A DNA stretch of 5,722 bases from NCBI GenBank assembly GCA_034409055.1, contig DAOUMU010000018.1:1-5722 (forward strand). The letters run 5' to 3'. Under the pieces are notes generated by a model, which saw only the letters and a program-made list of their open reading frames with translations, had not been told where the DNA came from and made no database searches. Position 1 is the first letter of the stretch. Every line of letters starts with the position of its first letter. The position numbers were made by a program, and so were the translations under genes. Positions 1 through 4,376 of the stretch are shown piece by piece. The stretch is from DAOUMU01 sp034409055 (GTDB lineage: Bacteria; Chloroflexota; Anaerolineae; 4572-78; J111).

Positions 1-38
1 CTCACCACCTTGACCTCACCCCCTTCTGCTTCGTTTTT

Positions 39-57
39 CCCTCCATCCCTCCCTCCC
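39..57 (-). other. predicted G-quadruplex motif
   Basis: On the minus strand this reads as four runs of three G separated by loops of 1, 1 and 5 bases, which fits the canonical G3+N1-7 quadruplex pattern. It lies about 180 bases downstream of the stop codon of the minus-strand regulator. If transcription of that gene reads through, the motif would therefore sit in its 3' untranslated RNA. A role in RNA 3'-end formation or stability is possible, but nothing in the sequence shows it. Confidence 0.45.
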
Positions 58-166
58 AAATCTGCCATCAACCCCACCCTGACCCCATTTTTTGCCCATA
101 GCCGCCTGTTCTGCTTCGATTCCCCAATGAGCCCTGATCCTGTCGTTCCGCCTCACTTAACTGAAC

Positions 167-208
167 GGGTTGGGCTTTGACGGAGTTTCTGTACAATAGA
201 CCCAACCC
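167..208. repeat. 8-bp inverted repeat past the regulator stop
   Basis: GGGTTGGG at 167-174 is perfectly complementary to CCCAACCC at 201-208, with a 26-base loop. On the minus strand it begins 26 bases after the regulator's stop codon, the right place for a transcript-end hairpin. However, the loop is long and no T-run follows on either strand, so it does not qualify as an intrinsic terminator. It may simply be chance in a C-rich region. Confidence 0.3.
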
Positions 209-234
209 CGGAAATCCCCAAAGAACCTTAATTG

Positions 235-3200
235 TTAAGCCAACTCCTCAAGCAGCGTCTTAGCCTCCCGCAAATCTGCCGTATCGAACCCCTCGGTGAA
301 CCAGTTGTAAATCTCGGCCAGCATTTGCCGGGCTTTTTCTTGCTTGCCCTGTTTTTGCCATAACCGGCACAAGCTGATCGTTGCCCGCAATTCCAGGATT
401 TTAGCCTGTTGAACGCGAGCAATCTCAATGGCCTGTAGGAAACAATCTTCCGGCGACCCAGGCGAAGCTTCCTGCCTTTCGGCTTTTGCCTTGAGAAGCA
501 ACTCTCCTTTGAGCCGATGAATTTCTGCTTCATAGAGGCGTTCCCCACTCTGATTTACGATTATTAGGGCCTCGGTCAAAAAGGTCAGCCCTGCCTCAAC
601 CTGTCCTGCTTTTCCATATGCTTCAGCCAGGGCGACCAGAAAGAGCGAGCGACACAACTTGGCCCCGGTGGCCTGGTAATCAGCCAGGCCCTGCTCCATC
701 TGGGTCAACCCTGCTTCGATTTGACCCTGCTCAATCAATGCCCGACCATGATAGATAACTCCCACTGCCAACCACAATGGAAACTTATGCTCCGTTGCCA
801 GACGCATGCATGCCTCGGCCAATGATTGGGTCATCTGTGTATCTCGTCCCAGGTGATGAAAGGTCTGGGTAGCGACTCCCAAAGAATGACCCAAGGTCAA
901 GGGATGATCCAGGTTCTGAGCTAAGGCCAATGCTTCCTGGTTACGCTGTAAAGCTTGATCTGGATACCCCAATGACCATAGCACCCAACACAACCACGAT
1001 AAATTGGACGTGCCGAGGTCCTGCCCATAGCTAAAGATCATATCGTGATACTGCTGTGGGTCATAGATGATTATCATTTGCTCCAAATGCGTTCGAGCCA
1101 GGGCAAATTTGCCTAAAAACAGGAGGTTGACCCCCATCATGAAATGGGCCAGCATGACCAGCACCAGATCGCCTGTTTGCTCAGCCAGGCTGAGAGCCTG
1201 CCTCGCCACCGGGTAACCTTCGTGGAATTCTCCTCGCTGCCCATGAAAATTGTGCTTAGAGAACAGCGCCCGAAATTGTAAAGCCACTTCCCCCAATTGC
1301 CGGCTCAACGCCTCTATTCGGGAGTAAACGTGACCTACTTCTGGGGCCCCATAGCCTTTGACCGCTATCAGCGGTATAGATAGGGCAATCTGTAAGGCTA
1401 ACTCTTGCCGGGCGTGTTCGGGAGAGGCGGGCAGTTTCTTCAGCAACGCCAGCCCCCGGGTAAAGTGAGCAATGGCTTCCTGATTGGCAGATAACCGCGT
1501 AGCTTTCTCTCCGGCCTGGCGTAAATAATCAACCGCTTTGGCCGTACTGCCGGCCTCTTGAAAGTGTCGCGCCAACTGGACGGCAATCTCCTCTGTTTGC
1601 TCTCCGTACACCGTTTCCAGAGCCGCGCCCACAGCCTGATGCAGGTAGACCCGTTCCGCCGGGTCCAGTTGACCATATAGGTATTTTTGGAACAAGATGT
1701 GCCGGAAGCGATAAAGGGATAAATGCTGGCCGTTTACTTGCCGGATTTCCCGCGCTGCCACCAGGCGATGTTTTCGGCCTAATGTATCACTCAAACTCCG
1801 CACCGTTTTCCGCACGTCTGCGGCTTGCACTTGAGCCGCCACCTCGGCGGTAAAGGTTTCACCCTCTACGCTGGCGATGGTCAAGATTTCCCGCAACCCT
1901 TCCGGCAGCCGGCCTATGCGTTCGGCAATGTTCGCTTCGATTTGTGAGGGCAGTATCGTCCAGTTCAAGGTTGGTCCTTTGATCCATCGTTTCTCTTGAT
2001 CTTGAATCAAATCTCCTCGCTCTCGCATATCTCGCAGCAATTCAACGGTAAAGAGAGGATGTCCGCCAGTTTGCCGGTACAAGGTCTGACGAAATGTGTC
2101 ATCCAGCCGGTTGGGTTCGGTATCCAGAAAAGCGTTGACAAACCGCCGGTCGTCAGCCTGGCTTAAGTCCACCTCGACAGCGCTAAAATGGTGCTTAAAT
2201 TCGTTGACAACCGGCTCAAGGGGATGTCGTTTCCCATTTTGTTGGGCAATTATCTCATCCGGGCGGTAGGCCCCCACAATCAGAATGCGGCTATCCTTTA
2301 TCTGCCGGCCCAGGTGAAACAGGAGACTGATAGAACCCAGGTCGGCCCATTGCAGATCATCCAACAACAACAGCAGGGGGCGTTGCCGGGCTAGCGTGTA
2401 CAGAACCCGGCTGTATTGCTCAAAGAGATTGCTTTGTTGGCCGGCGCTTGGGCTTGGGCCGGTTGCCTGTCGCCCTAAGAGCTGTTCCAACTGATCCAAC
2501 CGGTCACCTTCGCCGAGAGCAAACGCTTTGCACCGTTTAACCAGGCTTGCGCCGGACAAAAAGGTGTCAATCAAATCCGGGCCATCATCAAGTAGAGCCT
2601 GGGTTGAAGTGGGTAGAAAATACCACAAACGCTCAGCATAGTCCTGCGTAACCGCGCCGACAGTCCACCTGGCTTCAACGTCGCCCGTCAACAATTCTAA
2701 TAGTTCGCGAAAAGGCAGATACGGGTCACCAACACCCGTGTGGGCATTGCCATTACCTCCGGCCACAATCAATTCAGGGTGTCTCTCCTGAACCTGACGG
2801 GCAAACTCCTGAATCAGCATTGTTTTACCGCGACCCGCCCCCCCGGTGACAAACACCACCCGACCCTGACCGGTCAGCGTCAGGTCGAGAAATTCGTCTA
2901 ATTGGGCTAACTCGCGTTCACGAGCGACGAAAGGCGCCGGGGGGCCGGGGGGTGGGGAGGCAGCGGCGAGGAAAGAGGGCAGGGGAGCAGGGGGGCGGGG
3001 GGGCAGAGGAGAAAACTTCTCTCTAGATCGAATTTGCTCATACAGCCGCGTTGTTTCCGCGGCCGGCTCGATGCCCAGTTCGTCATTCAGCAACCGGCAA
3101 CAGGTTTCATATTGAGCCAGGGCCGCCTCTCGCTGGCCGCTGAAGGCCAGGAGCCGCATCAATTGCCGGTGAGCATTTTCCTGCCAGGGTTCTAATTCTG

Positions 3201-3798
3201 CCTGTCGCCAGGCATACTGGAGAGCCTCTTCAAAATCATTACGACGCTGATAGTAGCCGGCCAGGTGATGCAGGGCCTCCACCGCCAAACGATGGAGCCG
3301 TTCTCGATTAAGCAGAGACCATTCCTCAAAAGCGGGGCTATCGGGCAAGGAGAATCCTGCCAGAAACTCACCTCGATATAAAGCTGCCGCCTGTTGAAGT
3401 TTGTCTGAACATGAATCACAGGCAGCAATCTGGTGATGGTTGTGGGCTTTGCAATCGGCCACCAACGCGGTCAAGGTGGTGACATCTAAGTGGTAATCAC
3501 TTGAGGGATTAAACTGAAGCGTTTGCGGCGTAATTATCAAGAAGGAAGGTTGCGTCTGGCGGTCGCCAATCACCCGCCGCAGGACAAAGAGGGTCTGGCT
3601 CAGATTTTGGCGAGCGTTGCGCTCGGGGCGTTCGGGCCACAACAGCCCGGCCAGCGTTTCCCGGCGATGGGGGTGAGCTGCTTCGACCGCCAGGTAAGCT
3701 AACAGCGCCCCCACCTTGTCATATTCAAACGTGCTCAGCGGCTGCCCATCCAGCGTAACTTCAAAACCTCCCAATAAAGTTAGTGATAGATGCGCCAT
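235..3798 (-). CDS. BTAD-family transcriptional regulator with AAA ATPase and TPR tail
   Basis: This is a complete 1187-residue protein, probably a cytoplasmic DNA-binding regulator of the SARP/BTAD class fused to a STAND-like ATPase. Residues 1-98 form an OmpR/PhoB-like winged helix (with the typical LLGGFEV opening and the LLWPE and LRRVIGD patches). Residues 105-255 are the BTAD helical domain (ALYRGEFLAGF, LAFSGQREAALAQYE, LGIEPAAETTRLYEQI). Residues 262-290 are a proline-rich linker. The ATPase follows, with Walker A GGAGRGKT at 319-326 and Walker B LLLLLDD at 475-481 followed by LQWAD, plus GAYRPDE at 509-515 as a probable sensor segment. From about 750 to the end it is helical and TPR-like. 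No LuxR-type C-terminal helix-turn-helix is present. The start is firm: GGAGGGTGA lies just upstream (3802-3810) and an in-frame TGA sits two codons before the ATG. It is transcribed divergently from the genes to its right, its likeliest targets by position. The signal it senses cannot be told from the sequence. Confidence 0.93.
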   Translation of the reverse strand: MAHLSLTLLGGFEVTLDGQPLSTFEYDKVGALLAYLAVEAAHPHRRETLAGLLWPERPERNARQNLSQTLFVLRRVIGDRQTQPSFLIITPQTLQFNPSSDYHLDVTTLTALVADCKAHNHHQIAACDSCSDKLQQAAALYRGEFLAGFSLPDSPAFEEWSLLNRERLHRLAVEALHHLAGYYQRRNDFEEALQYAWRQAELEPWQENAHRQLMRLLAFSGQREAALAQYETCCRLLNDELGIEPAAETTRLYEQIRSREKFSPLPPRPPAPLPSFLAAASPPPGPPAPFVARERELAQLDEFLDLTLTGQGRVVFVTGGAGRGKTMLIQEFARQVQERHPELIVAGGNGNAHTGVGDPYLPFRELLELLTGDVEARWTVGAVTQDYAERLWYFLPTSTQALLDDGPDLIDTFLSGASLVKRCKAFALGEGDRLDQLEQLLGRQATGPSPSAGQQSNLFEQYSRVLYTLARQRPLLLLLDDLQWADLGSISLLFHLGRQIKDSRILIVGAYRPDEIIAQQNGKRHPLEPVVNEFKHHFSAVEVDLSQADDRRFVNAFLDTEPNRLDDTFRQTLYRQTGGHPLFTVELLRDMRERGDLIQDQEKRWIKGPTLNWTILPSQIEANIAERIGRLPEGLREILTIASVEGETFTAEVAAQVQAADVRKTVRSLSDTLGRKHRLVAAREIRQVNGQHLSLYRFRHILFQKYLYGQLDPAERVYLHQAVGAALETVYGEQTEEIAVQLARHFQEAGSTAKAVDYLRQAGEKATRLSANQEAIAHFTRGLALLKKLPASPEHARQELALQIALSIPLIAVKGYGAPEVGHVYSRIEALSRQLGEVALQFRALFSKHNFHGQRGEFHEGYPVARQALSLAEQTGDLVLVMLAHFMMGVNLLFLGKFALARTHLEQMIIIYDPQQYHDMIFSYGQDLGTSNLSWLCWVLWSLGYPDQALQRNQEALALAQNLDHPLTLGHSLGVATQTFHHLGRDTQMTQSLAEACMRLATEHKFPLWLAVGVIYHGRALIEQGQIEAGLTQMEQGLADYQATGAKLCRSLFLVALAEAYGKAGQVEAGLTFLTEALIIVNQSGERLYEAEIHRLKGELLLKAKAERQEASPGSPEDCFLQAIEIARVQQAKILELRATISLCRLWQKQGKQEKARQMLAEIYNWFTEGFDTADLREAKTLLEELA
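2939..3003 (+). repeat. G-run tract coding the proline-rich linker
   Basis: The plus (template) strand has G-runs at 2939-2944, 2947-2952, 2954-2957, 2977-2979, 2982-2985, 2990-2995 and 2997-3003. The last four, with loops of 2, 4 and 1 bases, form a canonical quadruplex motif. On the coding strand the tract encodes the Pro/Ala/Ser linker between the BTAD and ATPase domains. The composition differs sharply from the rest of the gene, and the GGGGAGCAGGGG core resembles short dispersed G-rich repeats I recall from cyanobacteria and Chloroflexota. This suggests a repeat-derived linker. Homopolymer runs of six and seven G make it prone to slippage and also to sequencing error. Confidence 0.6.
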
Positions 3799-3834
3799 CG
3801 GTCACCCTCCAAAATGTCTACTTCCCCAATCTAT

Positions 3835-3840
3835 AGTGTA
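3835..3840 (-). promoter_or_regulatory. tentative -10 element for the regulator gene
   Basis: TACACT on the minus strand lies 37 bases upstream of the regulator's start codon, in an AT-richer stretch (CATACACTATAGAT). It resembles the sigma-70 -10 consensus at four of six positions. No convincing -35 hexamer is found at 16-18 bases, so use of an activator or of a different sigma factor would be needed. The same hexamer occurs as the candidate -10 of the opposite gene. Confidence 0.2.
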
Positions 3841-3885
3841 TGACCTTACCTATCACCCAGGTAGTGACATACGTCCCTTATTTTG

Positions 3886-3901
3886 TGTGACGAATGTCAC
3901 A
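3886..3901. promoter_or_regulatory. CRP/FNR-type operator, TGTGA-N6-TCACA
   Basis: The sequence TGTGACGAATGTCACA is a perfect inverted repeat with six-base arms around GAAT. It matches the cAMP-receptor-protein consensus TGTGA-N6-TCACA in all ten core positions. Its centre (3893.5) lies between the two divergent genes, about 101 bases from the plus-strand start codon and 95 bases from the minus-strand start codon. If TACACT at 3952-3957 is the -10 element, the site would be centred near -70 of the rightward promoter, compatible with upstream (class I-like) activation. No crp-like gene is in the window, so the protein that binds is inferred from the motif alone. Confidence 0.6.
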
Positions 3902-3951
3902 AAACTTAACCCTCCTAATAATTTCTTGAGATTTTCCTAAGACTTATCCGC

Positions 3952-3957
3952 TACACT
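3952..3957 (+). promoter_or_regulatory. tentative -10 element for the small-protein gene
   Basis: TACACT lies 37 bases upstream of the ATG at 3995. A TTGAGA hexamer is present at 3926-3931, but the spacer is 20 bases, longer than a normal sigma-70 promoter allows. The promoter would therefore be weak without an activator, which agrees with a CRP-type site further upstream. Evidence is by eye only. Confidence 0.25.
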
Positions 3958-3968
3958 GTGAATATCAC
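3958..3968. promoter_or_regulatory. short GTGA-N3-TCAC palindrome
   Basis: GTGAATATCAC has the same half-site letters as the CRP-type operator at 3886-3901 but with a three-base spacer instead of six. It sits directly downstream of the candidate -10 hexamer, where a bound protein would block transcription start. The arms are only four bases, so chance is a real alternative. Confidence 0.2.
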
Positions 3969-3994
3969 CACAATTCAAACTTGGGGAGAAGAAG

Positions 3995-4246
3995 ATGAAA
4001 ACACAACCGGATTACGTCTCATTCCTACTACGTTTGTGGCGAGTAAGTGACGAGGGCAAATCTCAGCCCGGCGCCAAAAAAGCAGTGTGGCGCGCGTCCC
4101 TTGAAAATCCGCACACCAGCGAGCGGAAGGGCTTTGCCGGCCTGGATGAGTTATTTAGCTTTTTACGGGAGCAAACCGAAGAAACACCAAAGTGCGCCAG
4201 GGCCAAACTGCCGCAAGAGGAGTCATCCGCTGATTTAGCGGGTTAA
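3995..4246 (+). CDS. small uncharacterised protein, 83 residues
   Basis: I recognise no named domain. The protein is soluble and charged, with no signal peptide or membrane segment. It starts with an aromatic/leucine-rich patch (YVSFLLRLWRV, residues 7-17). A charged low-complexity stretch follows (about 18-30), then the best-structured core (VWRASLENPH near 31-40, then GFAGLDELFSFLREQT near 46-61), and a hydrophilic tail. From memory, similar short proteins with an LLRLWRV...VWRASLE.PHT...GF..L..LF.FL pattern occur in Chloroflexota, often without annotation. The start is supported by GGGGAG at 3983-3988 with good spacing, and the frame upstream is closed by a TGA at 3959 with no other start between. 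It is the first gene rightward from the divergent control region and lies 130 bases before the secreted-protein gene. The overlapping frame at 4047-4238 lacks comparable features. Confidence 0.75.
   Translation: MKTQPDYVSFLLRLWRVSDEGKSQPGAKKAVWRASLENPHTSERKGFAGLDELFSFLREQTEETPKCARAKLPQEESSADLAG
4225..4243 (+). other. hairpin at the end of the small-protein gene
   Basis: CCGCT (4227-4231) pairs with AGCGG (4237-4241) around a five-base loop, and one T-G and one A-T pair extend the stem to seven. It ends at the stop codon of the small-protein gene and three bases before a perfect Shine-Dalgarno sequence. No T-tract follows directly (the next T-run is at 4264-4269), so it is not a standard intrinsic terminator. 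Confidence 0.35.
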
Positions 4247-4258
4247 AAAGGAGGTGAT
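4247..4258 (+). promoter_or_regulatory. orphan perfect Shine-Dalgarno sequence
   Basis: AAAGGAGGTGAT is complementary over twelve bases to the conserved bacterial 16S rRNA 3' tail, a stronger match than that of any real gene in this window. The reading frames behind it are tiny: ATG at 4257 gives four codons and overlaps the motif, GTG at 4259 gives eight codons and stops at 4283-4285, and TTG at 4268 gives five. The secreted-protein ATG at 4377 is too far away and has its own AAGGAG. It could drive a leader peptide, act as a ribosome standby site, or be a remnant of a lost gene. Confidence 0.5.
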
Positions 4259-4376
4259 GTGTATTTTTTGACGCGTTTAAGTTAAGGGACCGAACTCGTG
4301 TTCAATTACAGAGAACTTGGGCGCTCTGTAGATAAAACTGTATCCAAGTAGATATTTTATGCAAAGGAGTTAACCA
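4259..4376 (+). other. leader region of the secreted-protein gene
   Basis: This AT-richer stretch holds a T6 run at 4264-4269, a TTGACG hexamer at 4268-4273 with no good -10 at the right distance, an inverted repeat ACTTGG/CCAAGT (4315-4320 and 4344-4349), and two direct copies of GTAGATA at 4328-4334 and 4348-4354, 20 bases apart. None of these defines a promoter on its own. The region ends with AAGGAG at 4364-4369, seven bases before the ATG at 4377. Confidence 0.35.

Larger units (their letters stand above)
1..234. other. non-coding pyrimidine-rich flank
   Basis: This stretch follows the stop codon of the minus-strand regulator and contains no gene I can support. The plus strand is strongly C/T-rich over roughly the first 100 bases. 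Plus frame 1 happens to be open from position 1 to a TGA at 178-180, but the translation is a proline/serine/threonine-rich low-complexity string with no Shine-Dalgarno sequence or recognisable domain, so I treat it as chance. The minus strand offers only a 27-codon glycine/arginine-rich ORF. There is no classical rho-independent terminator for the regulator: no GC-rich stem followed by a T-tract on the minus strand. Confidence 0.6.

Noticed and set aside
1..180. Plus frame 1 open from the window edge to TGA at 178-180, possibly the C-terminus of a gene from the left
   Set aside because: The translation is low-complexity Pro/Ser/Thr-rich and follows the C/T-rich composition. No domain is seen, though a gene tail cannot be fully excluded without sequence to the left.
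227..239. CTTAA-TTG-TTAAG palindrome over the regulator stop codon as terminator
   Set aside because: The arms are AT-rich and only five bases, and no T-tract follows on the minus strand.
228..548. 106-codon frame on the minus strand at the end of the regulator
   Set aside because: Shifted-frame shadow inside the TPR-like tail of the regulator, with very basic composition. The main frame continues without break to its stop.
2188..2394. 68-codon plus-strand frame antisense to the ATPase domain
   Set aside because: It lies opposite the Walker B region, with a repeat-like QQQQQ segment that is simply the complement of the leucine codons.
3716..3940. 74-codon plus-strand frame across the regulator start and intergenic region
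   Set aside because: It runs antisense to the winged helix and through the operator region, with no ribosome binding site or recognisable product.
4047..4238. 63-codon frame overlapping the small-protein gene
   Set aside because: No Shine-Dalgarno sequence at the right distance and a basic, proline-rich translation typical of a shifted frame. The 83-residue frame is better supported.
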